Source: Nymphaea colorata (taxonomy: Eukaryota > Streptophyta > Magnoliopsida > Nymphaeales > Nymphaeaceae). From it: DNA of 60,000 nucleotides. The notes beneath the pieces were generated by a model. The model made no database searches. It saw only the letters and a program-made list of their open reading frames with translations, and had not been told where the DNA came from. Positions 51,001 to 60,000 of the stretch are shown piece by piece. The first letter of the stretch is position 1. Every line of letters begins with the position of its first letter. The stretch lies in assembly GCF_008831285.2 (NCBI RefSeq), contig NC_045145.1:4692723-4752722 (forward strand), read 5' to 3'. Both the position numbers and the translations under genes were made by a program.

Positions 51001-51720
51001 ACTAGTGCTTACAATTAGTGGTAATAGACTTTGGGTCTCTTTCAGTTATTGAAGTCTCCTGACTAATGGATTTGTAGCTGGAATCAAACTGTTGATGTTA
51101 GTTTTAGGTGTAATGTATTTGGCTGGTATCTGGTGATTGCCCATTGTAATATTCAGATTTTATCCTTGGGAGATACAGCAGAAAACCTTATTCTGTGATA
51201 GCCTAACCATCTATTTTACTTTGTGCAGCAAGACCTGCCTTCTATAACTACACTGGTGTAATGCTGTTCCTCAATGCAACTGCACTCTTTGCTTGTGCGC
51301 TTATGGGGATTGGAGCTGGGTTTGGCTTCTGGTATATTCCTATTCTTCTATCTAATAATGCTAAGTTGCCTAATGCTATCTACCGGATGGAATGCCTGTG
51401 AATGCTGCAGCTTTTTGTTCATTAATAGCTCTACTCAATGTTCCTTACAGCTTTCCATCTTCTTGTGTGCAGGCTTTACAGCCTCACTGTTCTCATATAT
51501 CATGCCCTTTATCTTCCTCTCATCTACCTGACGTTTTTGTCGGACTTTTTCCTGGTGAGTGTTTTGTTACATGATTCCATTATCTTTAGAGAAATCACTA
51601 TGCTCACCGTGGACTTACATGTGAAAAATGTCGTCATGATAGGAAGAAGATCTCCATTTGGAGAACGTGTACTACTCAGAGATGAAAGATGCTGGTTTCT
51701 TCGATGGTGATTGGGAATAG
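42429..51720 (+). CDS. seven-transmembrane TPRA1-like protein, CAND2 family
   Basis: Exons: 42429-42737, 48950-49141, 50712-50874, 51229-51331, 51473-51554 and 51643-51720 (TAG). All introns are GT-AG and the joined frame is open for 308 residues, a normal family length. Hydrophobic segments lie at about 48-66, 81-103, 114-138, 147-166, 190-212, 227-251 and 255-280. Conserved blocks are GRSYIMITYYALLW, WNLLSLLTTTGMLFLEVSL, IYIFGFGVPLF, RPAFYNY and the C-terminal LHLENVYYSEMKDAGFFDGD. The family is the plant 'candidate G-protein coupled receptor' group related to animal TPRA1. Arabidopsis CAND2 has been proposed as a phytomelatonin receptor (PMTR1), a claim that is disputed, and its location is debated. 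A downstream Met at residue 33 is an alternative start. Intron 1 is 6.2 kb. The start is at the Met before the variable Pro/Ala-rich tail, upstream of the conserved W-rich segment. Confidence 0.93.
46652..47492. mobile_element. element bounded by two (TA)n arrays, GATAC-rich
   Basis: A 749-bp segment (46693-47441) lies between (TA)n arrays at 46652-46692 and 47442-47492. Its two ends are rich in CGATA/TATCG motifs (CCGTACGATATGGGCT on the left, ATACGATACGATATGCC on the right). The middle (about 46910-47340) is plain AT-rich. The layout resembles rice Micron elements, which sit between TA microsatellite halves. Confidence 0.55.
47606..47848. mobile_element. foldback MITE-like repeat, copy 2
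   Basis: Shares with 14190-14426, in the same order, the AAGGAGATTnGA arm, the GTTGCAAATATA block, GAGGGGTAnTTTnGACT, and the TAACTTAAT and TTGGAAT right arm. Confidence 0.55.
47911..48092. repeat. hairpin segment between (TA)n arrays, plus (TG)n
   Basis: (TA)n at about 47911-47930 and 48036-48065, then a TG-rich run to 48092. The 105 bases between them contain GGCCTCTCA (about 47945) and its exact inverse TGAGAGGCC (about 47990), with further partial pairing of CCATTTGG with CCAGATGG. Confidence 0.65.
49142..50711 (+). other. intron 2 of the CAND2-like gene
   Basis: Donor GTAAGC, acceptor CGTCTAG. Unique sequence; no repeat or coding sequence recognised. Confidence 0.75.
50875..51228 (+). 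other. intron 3 of the CAND2-like gene
   Basis: Donor GTAAAT, acceptor TGTGCAG; the split codon restores Ala in RLPARPAFY. Nothing else seen. Confidence 0.8.
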
Positions 51721-51734
51721 TCACCTGTAATGTG

Positions 51735-51740
51735 AATAAA
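51735..51740 (+). terminator. candidate poly(A) signal AATAAA
   Basis: Lies 15 bases after the TAG of the CAND2-like gene. Very close to the stop, so a later site may be used instead. Confidence 0.35.
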
Positions 51741-51985
51741 TGCTTTGAACTTGCTTAAGTGTAAAATGTAAATGAATATCATGAATCTTTAGATGGGGCC
51801 CAGAGATACAGGAAGCCCCACCTTTCTGAGTGTTGTAAGAAATGAGCAGGAAGTTATGCTGTGGAATCATATTTTCACGTTTCAGTAGCCAAAGAACTAG
51901 ACTCATCAGATGGAGTTTCTCTGGACTGCAGAACACATGGTCTGGGATGCTGCTTATGAACATTTCACCATTGCCACCATTGCAT

Positions 51986-52398
51986 CTGAGTCACACGGGT
52001 GTGACAAATATGGTGGTGTGTCGACGCTGCCGGTTGACGTGGATGCTGCGGGTTGACGTGGATGCAGGTTTTTCCTGACACCACACCTCAAACCGAGTTG
52101 GGGGCTGTTGACCTCACCTGTTTTTCTTTTCTCTCCGTTTTTTTTTTTTTCATTTTTTCCTTCTCTTATCTTTCCCTCTTCTTTTTCTCCTTCTTTATTT
52201 TATTTAACAAAACTTAAATTTTGTATGAGATTAAGGTAACCTTGATTAAAAAAAAGTTCAAGTATAGACAAATAAAATTACTTATATATAGCAAATCACA
52301 TATACGTAGGTCCACACCGCACTCACATTCAATTTTTTTTTTTAACTTGCTGCATCGCGCACCAGCGCCAGCACTTGCACCCCACACCCGTGTGACAA
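51986..52398. mobile_element. small TIR element 3' of the CAND2-like gene
   Basis: GTCACACGGGTGTG (51990-52003) is matched by its exact reverse complement at 52383-52396. The same 8-mer, CATTGCAT, occurs immediately outside both ends (51978-51985 and 52399-52406), as a target-site duplication would. An 8-9 bp duplication fits a Mutator-like or hAT element. The interior has two near-identical GGTTGACGTGGATGC units (about 52032 and 52051), a T-rich middle and no open frame. Confidence 0.7.
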
Positions 52399-52406
52399 CA
52401 TTGCAT

Positions 52407-54129
52407 GCATCATAATGGACCAGAACACAGTGGGTTCGTCAACTTACTCAAACATGCAAAATGGGCAACTTAAAGAGTTGGGTGGGAACCCAGGCTGGAA
52501 AAAACTCTAGTCATGGGCTGCTCCATGTTGGCTCTGTTGCTATCACTGCAAACTGAATCTAGTCGAATCCATCATATGGTTTGAAGCCAACAACTGGCGG
52601 AGTCTGTCATGGTTGACGAGGCTGGGCTAAACTCTCCCGTGTCTGATTCTTGGTTTCGCATCCCATGTGTCGGCTTAAGTTGCGTCGACTTCATGAGATG
52701 GGTAAGCCGTAACTCGATGTAGTGGAGGTTAAACGCTTGCCTTTTGCGGTGGGATAACCATGTTATTTGATTTGTCGGCTCACCTGGAATTACGCCTGGA
52801 CTGCTTCTTTTTCCTCCAACTATATGGCTGTAAAGCAACTGGTGTACTGTAGTCATCAACTTCCTCTGTAAACATGTTTAACTGGTGGGCTGATGCATAA
52901 GTCGGCCACTTATAGACAAAGTGGGGTTAGGCAGATTTGTATCAGTTTATGCCAAAAGATGACCTGAATATGAATTCTCAATCTCTTGCAACTTGATCTT
53001 AAACTGAAACCACCTGGTCCTGGCAGTGCAAGTGACATGCAGTATCATCGTCTTTTTCTCTGGTCTGGTTGTTGATTGTGCCTCGATTTAATGTTGGCTC
53101 TGCTGTCTTCACCTTCTGTTGAGCCTTGATAGCCTCTTGTTACTCACCCCAAATGTTGATAAAATGCCGCCATGAGTAATATGACATTTGAAGTGAGAAT
53201 GTTATCTGACTTGCTTAAAGGTGAGGATTAATGAAGTAGTTTTCTTGTGAAGATGAATCAAAATCACTCTTGGAGAATTATGGGCAATCTCTTCCTCTCA
53301 ACACTGGCAGGCCTGTGCCTCATAGCGTTAAGCCTTTCATGTGAAAAAACAAGCAAGCTATAAGTCTTGATGGATGGGTAGGGAAGTATTCCAGTCAGCT
53401 AACTTGAACAAGATTGAAAGGGTCCCTATTTAACCATGGACACATGGGATCTTAAAGTTTTGGACAGTAGATTTAGCTCATATATATACCTCTCCAATGA
53501 AGGGCACGGCACGATTGTCAAATTGTCAATTTGTGTTCCCTGCTTTCTGTTTGCTTTCTGAACAGTGGTAGCCTTATATTAGGCCAGGAAGGATCTACAG
53601 ACAAGGAAAAAAAAAAATTACAATTGCTGCACGTTGAAAGCAAGAGGAGCATGGAGAAGGAAAGGCGTGAATCAAAGGCACATAAGACTTCCCTAAGATG
53701 GGAGGACTTTGAGATATTGAATCTCCAAACTAGAATACATCCATTTCCGCAGAAAAATAGCTGAGGGCAGGCCTCTATATTGCAAAAGAATGAAGGAATA
53801 CAACAACCAAAAAACAGATGAAAAAAAGCAAAAAACTATACAAAATATACAGTTATTCAACCAATAGCTGAATCACATTCAAGGAGATGGTGCCATCGCT
53901 AATCTGAAACTTATCGAGGATAGAACCTCACACGGCATAACTTCCTTTGGAGGCAGACAAACAAGCCAACAGCTCCCTAAAAGACCTTTTTCATCTAGTG
54001 CAGTTAGACCGAATGTAGAGCATGTCCATCTCTTCATTATGATCCAATAGAAACCTTAGCAAATGATAGTCATGGAGAATGAAATCATCATTAAAAAAAA
54101 AAAAAGTTCTCTTTAAGTCTGATCAGACC
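52407..54129. other. intergenic, no gene seen
   Basis: Mixed-composition sequence without a credible open frame or repeat. It ends in A-rich sequence near 53815-53840 and the start of the LINE remnant. Confidence 0.5.
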
Positions 54130-55563
54130 TTTGCGCCTCAAAATAAAGGACCCATGCAGTTGCCATTAACCCTCGAGACCTCCACCTCCAAACACGAATG
54201 GTGATGTCGACTAATTCTCTCTGACAAGAACACGTTAGTCTTGAACCAAAGAAGAATGGCTTTCCTCACCTTATCAGTCCAATTCTGCTTTAAAATCACC
54301 TCAGAACAAGCCATCCAGACCTCCAGTTTGGCTTCAGCAATTGGTTTCAAAAAAGGCGCCATGGACCGCTTGCTTACGAATGAGCCAGACTTTCCAAATA
54401 GTAATTCCAAACAAAGCAACCAACAAGTCCACCATTCCTTGAACGGAAATCTCCTCCTTAGCCACCAATGGAACAAGGCTCCCATATCAAAACATGAAGG
54501 CCATCGCGTCCCGAACCATGACAAAACATATTTCCAAATCTGCAAAGAATAGGAACAGAAAAATAGGACTGTCCACTACACAGAGCACACATGGAGGCTA
54601 AAGTCATGCTCCTCCTCTGAGCATAACAATCCGTAGGTAGTCTATTATAGCTCACAATAAAGGAGAACCAACACGCTCTAGCCTCTAGGTAAAGACTAGT
54701 ATTCCATAATTTGCATTTTGATCCTGTCTCCGATTTGACTCCTCCCTAAGATAGGAAAATGAGTATCATTCCACACCAAAAAATCTTTACCTTGAAGAAG
54801 ATTGACACGAGACGCATCCAACGTTTTGGGCTCCATGTGTCCTGAAGTTCCCTATAATTATTGATTGTGAGGCTCACATTGATAGAAAGATCTCTCGCAA
54901 ATTGACCATAGGCATAGTCTAGAAACCTTTGACACAAAAGGGAACCCGCCATAGATCAAGTCAAAACTTGACCAAAGAGCTGTCTCTAAGCTTCCAAGAA
55001 ATGAGACTCATAACCCTCTGCCAGCAAGAAAAGATATTTTTCCATAGAGGGGATTGCAAGTCTTGGCAGATTAGAATCCCAAGCACTTACTAGTCTAAGG
55101 TATTTAGATCTACAAACAGCCGCCCATAAAGTTTCACTAGTTAGAGCCACACACCCTAAATAAGCCACATAAGAAACATTGGCTTCAGCAGGTTTACGGA
55201 TGCCAACCCTGCTTTCTTTAACAAGAAATGATAACACTTTCTAGGATAATAGGTGAAGCCTATAATGACCCTCCACATCCCACCGTAGAAATTTACAAGT
55301 AAGAGCTTCCAATTTTCTGACTATACCAGCAAACCATTTCAAGACTAATAGCCAAAACGTGGGAAAGGCTACAATAACGGATTTAATAAGAATCAATCTC
55401 CCTGCAAAGGACAATAGCCTGCCTTTCCACGAACTTAACTTGCTTGGAGTCTTGAGCACAAGAGGATCCCCATCATTCATTACCAAGGTGGAAGGAGAGC
55501 TAGGCAATTCCAAATATTTGGTGGGAAACATCCTTTTTGCCAACGAAAAAGAGAGAATTGATA
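54130..55563 (-). pseudogene. LINE remnant, C-terminal part (after the RT palm, to zinc-binding domain)
   Basis: Read on the - strand from 55563 down, broken frames give: MFPTKYLELPSSP, SSWKGRLLSFAGRLILIKSV (the 'thumb' hallmark of plant LINE reverse transcriptase), then VGIRKPAEAN..LWAAVCRSKYLR (55210-55090), and a zf-RVT-like stretch with NRLPTDCYAQRR and CALC (about 54650-54560). Frameshifts separate all blocks. It continues the reverse transcriptase seen at 58137-59120, and the catalytic YADD block between the two is missing. Confidence 0.8.
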
Positions 55564-55599
55564 TGAGTCAATAAGTGATGCGACCTGCCCTTGTAGCTG

Positions 55600-58122
55600 C
55601 TCAAAAGAGACCAAGTTGCAGTCGCTTCCCAAGATCTACTGGGGCTAACATGCCGAGGAAGGTTAAAAGAATAGGGATTACAAAATTTCGTTCTCAAGTC
55701 GGACACAACCCCAGACTGAATATATCTCTTAGGACTGATATACAAGTAGTGGTTCCCTCCCAAGTTTCACCCTACTACAAATCAAGAATGAGAATGTGAG
55801 GCTTTACAAGCGTCAACGATACAAGAAGATCTCTACCTCACTCAACAATCACATCATTCATGCCAAACCATACATTCAATCCCTAGATCAAACATTCCAC
55901 ACCCTTTGCCTTAGGACAGTCCGACAGCTTGGGAATGTGTCCTCAGCTAGGTGAGCTTTGAAGGATTCCCGAATGGCTGCAAACCCGAAGGTTGGCTGGA
56001 AATCAAATGCACCCGCCCACGCAGCTATAGGGGGTTTCGGATGTACCTTGCTGGAGCTAGTCCAGCACTCACCGAGGAAGAAGGCCAAGTATATCCTCAG
56101 TATTCAGCAATACTCCATAGCTTAATCGGTTACAAGTCCTCCAATGGCAGTCAATCTCCAATGCGCAGGCTCCTAGTGTTTAAGACAACACTAGCAGTTT
56201 ACTGTTCTTGTAAGAAACGGCTGAACAAAAAGTAATGGAGGAGGTGCGTCACCCGAATAGTAGGAAATCCCAATTGTGTGACATAGATTGGGGGAAGCTA
56301 TCTTCAGATTGGCGCTGAAGATCGCCCTTCCCCTCCAAATGGACGGTAGATTGGAATGAAGTTCACCACCAGCCTGCTACGCCTATGATGTGCACTTCCA
56401 GAAAACAGGAGCAGTCACTGTATGCAATCAGAAATCCCAGATGAATACAGGAGTGGAGATGGTTCATCAGAGATGAGATCAACCCCTACTATCTATAATC
56501 GAATTCGGGGGATGCTAGCATCGAATGGGCGACGACGCACGCCTCTTCAAGACAGCTCCTTGCTACAAGATCGAGCTCCAATAGGTTCTGCTTCTCGCCT
56601 AATTCAACAGCTCGCTGCCACAGCTATTAGCAGAAAGTATGGTGCTGCGAAGGAATCAAGAGCTCAAGCAGAAAATAATTCTACAGATCATCAAGCTCAA
56701 GTCATGGAGAATGCATCAGAGAATCAATTTCACCCAAGTCTGTAACAGAATTTGGGGAAACGGGCGAGAATCCCTCTCGTAGGTGTGGAACCAGCTCCCA
56801 GACTAGCATTCCTTCAAAAAATTATAACTCCGTGTACAGAGGTCCAAAAATCATGAAATTTGATCTGGAGGAAGCCAAGATCTGGAGGATTAGACGCTCC
56901 AAAAATCAGCACGAAAGTCGTTTCCAATAGGTGAGTCGTTGAAGTTTGAAGTTGTGCCTCTTTTTCCTTGAAATCAGCCTGTCGCAGGACTCAGGCAACG
57001 TCTGGAGCCAGTCGCCTTCAAAATTCGCCCGTAGCTCGGATTGAGCTGAAATTTGAACCAGTGATAGCTGAGATTTTGATGTACAAATGCCTAAAAATTC
57101 AGCTTCAAAGCAGCTTCCAAAAGGTGAGTCGTTGAGGATTGAAATCAGCCTAGTTTCTGGTGTCACTCAGAACTGCATCGCCTAATTCCGCGATCCACCG
57201 TCATGATTCCGATCAGCTCCGGCGAACTATCCAAAACAGCTTGGATTCTTCCCAAACTTCACCAGAATGATCCCCCAAGAGTTATGAAGACGTCTGAGCC
57301 ATTTCCCTGCTGCTCAGATCAACCTCCGATCGCCGGAATTGTGATGATTTTCAGAGATTGTCGTCGCTGTCTTCAAAACAAGAATTCAGCCTCTGTTTCT
57401 TCATCTTCAGTCAGCCGATTCCTCACTATTTCATTTTGTAGCTCGTCACAAGGGATACACAACAATTAGACACAGATTGTGATAGTAAGAATCGATTCTT
57501 AAAAGAATTGAAATTGATCTAAGTCAGACGTTAGGCGATCTACCTGAAACAGGGATCGTTCTCGCCTGAACTCGTCAACATCTCAAATCCTTCGATCCTA
57601 GTCCGATCAGACCGATCTATTCTTCTCGTTAGATGAGTTGACTCAAATTGATCAGAACGTCAGCATCCTCTCCCCTTCTGATCGAGTAAACAGGAAGTTC
57701 TCGCGGTAGAATATCCACAGAGAAGGATTTCTTACCGATTGAGAAGTTCCTCCCGCTGTCGATGTGCAGTTTAGGAATTCCTCGGATGAGCTACGATCTG
57801 TTGCGCAACCGAGTGATCCTTCTTCCGATTCCAGCCTCTAAGCGCCTCAAGGATTGGAGAGCACTTGCACTGTGATCGGATCTACTTCTGCACTGTATTC
57901 AACGTCTATAGTTCTGGTAGCCTTTTCGGTTTGGCTCTTCCGGTTCTGTAGGCGATCTTCTTCTCCAACAAAGTCTCCTTCGCTGGCCAAGCTTTTGACG
58001 CCACACTTAAGTAGCTCAAACCCTCTCGCGCGGGAGAGAAAAAGTTTATTTTAGTGACTCAATTTCCAAAAGTTACAGTCTTTGGCGCAGTCTCCAGTTT
58101 ATATACTACTGGATTGTCTCAT
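55600..58122 (-). mobile_element. retroelement leader/fragment interrupting the LINE
   Basis: At its - strand start are an LTR-like promoter segment (TATATAAAC at about 58106-58098), the CTCTCCCGCGCGAGAG palindrome (about 58040-58025), a possible primer-binding region (TGTGGCGTCAAAAGC), and a long untranslated leader to about 57480. The same order recurs on the + strand from about 59390. Lower down are a 192-bp direct repeat (GTGAGTCGTT at 56931 and 57123) and a 107-codon + strand open frame (56422-56745) of unknown origin. No gag, protease or RT motif. The left boundary with the LINE is approximate. Confidence 0.55.
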
Positions 58123-58136
58123 TAGATAAGAAGATA

Positions 58137-59120
58137 ACGGATCCCCTTGTCTTAAGCCTTTCTCACTAGAAAAGAATCTCCCTCCCTCCCATTAATAAGC
58201 ATGGCATAAGAGGTAGTGGAGACGCAAACCCAACATATTTCAGGGCAGCTGCTAAAAAATCCCGATTGACCCTATCGTAACCTTTTGAAAGATCTATCTT
58301 CATATAGACACTAGAGGCCCTCCCATTGTTTGTTGCGTAAAGCATCTCATGTGCCAAAAGACAGCAATAGTGAATAACTCTTCCTGACAAGAAAGCTCCT
58401 TGGCAAGATGAAATAATTCTACTCAAAATATCTCTCATCCTCAAGACCACGGAAGATAAATTTGAAAACACTATTTTCAAGAGTAATAGGGCAAAAGTCT
58501 GAAATATGGGTAGTGCCAGACTGCTTAGGAATGAGCACTATGTGACTACGTCCCACACTTCGCACTAACTTTCCATTCATAAAGAAATTTTTAATAGCAT
58601 TGGAGACTGCAGGCCAACAACATCCCAATAAGATTGATAAAAGGAATTCAAGAAACCATCTGGTCCCAGAGAACTATCAAAATTGGCTTCAAAAACTGCC
58701 CAATGAATTCGTTTGTTAGATACATGAAGCATCAATTTAGAGTTCTCCTCAGCAGTGACAAAGTTATCGCCAGATAAATCAGAAGGCAGCAGCCCAAACG
58801 ATGAGTCACTGGAAAAGAACCTTTTAAAGTGAGAGAAACAAGCCTCAAAAATATCAGCAGGATCATGAAATTGGCCTTCATCGGTAATAATACATTTAAG
58901 ATATATTTCTTAGCTCTAGCATTTGAAAAGTCATAGAAGAAACTTGGTGTTTCCATCTCCCTGTTTCAGCCAATGAATTTTAAACTTTTGCCTCCGCATC
59001 AACTCTTTTGCCTTTAAAGCTGATACACACCCACTTGGAACACAGACAGAAGCAGAGAGACTATCGCAGAATAGGGGTATGATGCGTACGTATAGCTGAC
59101 GACGCCGAAGGGTAAGCACA
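58137..59120 (-). pseudogene. LINE remnant, reverse transcriptase N-terminal half
   Basis: On the - strand, in order: ELMRRQKFKIHWLKQGDGNT (about 59020-58960), an FYDFSNARAKK-type segment, then HIVLIPKQSGTTHISDFCPI (about 58545-58485), SCQGAFLSGRVI, the motif-A block YMKIDLSKGYDRV with its catalytic Asp, and GLRQGDPLS (about 58165-58140) in a shifted frame. These are the standard steps of plant L1-type LINEs. Sequence homology stops directly after GLRQGDPLS, where the other retroelement begins. Confidence 0.85.
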
Positions 59121-59280
59121 CCATGGGACAGTAGCCAACAGATCAGGGACGAAGATTAGAGGTGGACGGGTCGGGTAGATGAAGACTGCGTTAGCTGAAA
59201 GGAGCTGAGACAGATTGGGCGCAACCAAGTGTGCGTGCAGGTCAGGTTTAGCTAGCAAGAGCTCAGGCTAACCTGAGCGT

Positions 59281-60000
59281 GTCGCGGCTGTGTTCAAGCC
59301 CAGACCGAGTCATTGTATTCATTTCTGTTTTGGTTTTGTTTGAGTCAGGTTTTGTACTCGTCTTAGTCCGAGACAGCGTGTTAAACCCAAGACAATTCAG
59401 TGGTATATAAGTTGGAGACTGCGCCAAAACTTATAACATTTGACATTTTGAATCAATAAAGAAATTGATTTCTCTCCCGCGCGAGAGCCAGGCCACTGGA
59501 TTATGGCGCCAAACACTTAGCCGATGAAGAAGACTTCGCTGGAGAAGGAGAACGACTGCAGGACCAGAGAAAATGAACCGAGAACTCTACCGGAAATGCA
59601 GGCGACGGACCTTGAGCAGACGTGTGATTCCGACCGAGGTGCAGATGTCTTCTCTCACCAGGACATCTAGAGGGTAGGACGGAGGAAGGAGATTCAGTTG
59701 AGAAGCTGGGATGCCGATCAACTGAGAAATCTTTAGATTTGTTGCACGACAGCCAGAGGAGTATCTCAGCCAGGTAGGATTCCTATCTCTGTGAATCTTT
59801 ACCATGAGATCTTCCTGTTCATCCGATCAAAGGGGAAGAAGATGCTGACGCTCTGCTCGATTCGAGTTCTTGGTCTAATTCATCTGAGATTGAAGGATCT
59901 GAGGAGAAATTGAAGTGCTGACGAGATCGGGCGAGAACGATCCCTGTTTCAGGCAGATCGCCTAATGCCTGGCTTAGATCAATTTCTAATCTTATTAAAT
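59281..60000 (+). mobile_element. LTR-retroelement 5' end, running off the window
   Basis: LTR-like segment with TATATAAG (about 59404), AATAAA (about 59456) and CTCTCCCGCGCGAGAG (about 59472-59487). It is followed by TTATGGCGCCAAAC (about 59500), which could be a primer-binding site, and a leader to the window end. The leader matches the - strand leader at 57480-58122 in long blocks (GAGACTGCGCCAAA, GCGAGAACGATCCCTGTTTC). The LTR start is not fixed; 59281 is a guess, and the homology starts at about 59391. Confidence 0.6.

Noticed and set aside
56422-56745. 107-codon + strand open frame in the right-end retroelement
   Set aside because: Reads antisense to the element's leader, and I recognise no domain; noted in that element's entry only.

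Overview
This is nuclear DNA from a flowering plant. The genes are long, split by GT-AG introns of 0.1 to 6.2 kb, and belong to land-plant families. The spacers are AT-rich and full of (TA)n, (CT)n and (CA)n microsatellites, MITE-like foldback elements, LTR-retrotransposon remnants and a decayed LINE. The species cannot be fixed from the window.

Three intact protein genes, all on the + strand, occupy most of it. (1) 488-10538 is a large Q/S/N-rich protein of unknown function, of the plant family often named 'dentin sialophosphoprotein-like'. Its conserved C-terminal exons are all present; its N-terminus is unclear. (2) 15403-32178 is a LEO1/VIP4 homologue, the acidic subunit of the RNA polymerase II-associated PAF1 complex, rebuilt here as 11 exons and 635 residues. 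(3) 42429-51720 is a seven-transmembrane protein of the TPRA1-like CAND2 family, rebuilt as 6 exons and 308 residues. A fourth coding locus, on the - strand at 34458-35702, is a tau-class glutathione S-transferase that kept its intron but carries two frameshifts and lost part of its glutathione site.

Mobile DNA fills introns and spacers. Intron 4 of VIP4 (5.0 kb) holds a 1.96 kb non-autonomous LTR element with two LTRs and an initiator-Met primer-binding site. A truncated copia element (36138-37907, -) keeps both LTRs, a primer-binding site, a polypurine tract and gag-protease remnants. The best DNA-transposon calls are a 410-bp hAT-type MITE at 11841-12250 (13-bp perfect TIRs, 7/8-matching 8-bp target duplication) and a 413-bp element at 51986-52398 just 3' of the CAND2-like gene (14-bp TIRs, 8-bp flanking repeat). 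Two elements sit between (TA)n arrays inside intron 1 of the CAND2-like gene. The right end (54-60 kb) is a nest: a decayed - strand LINE split by 2.5 kb of a second retroelement, whose leader is repeated in opposite orientation at the window edge.

The three genes show no pathway link to one another. I see no RNA gene, no CRISPR array, and no convincing new biological system; the unusual content is transposable-element structure and gene decay. Exon ends come from family alignment recalled from knowledge plus splice-site inspection, not from transcripts.
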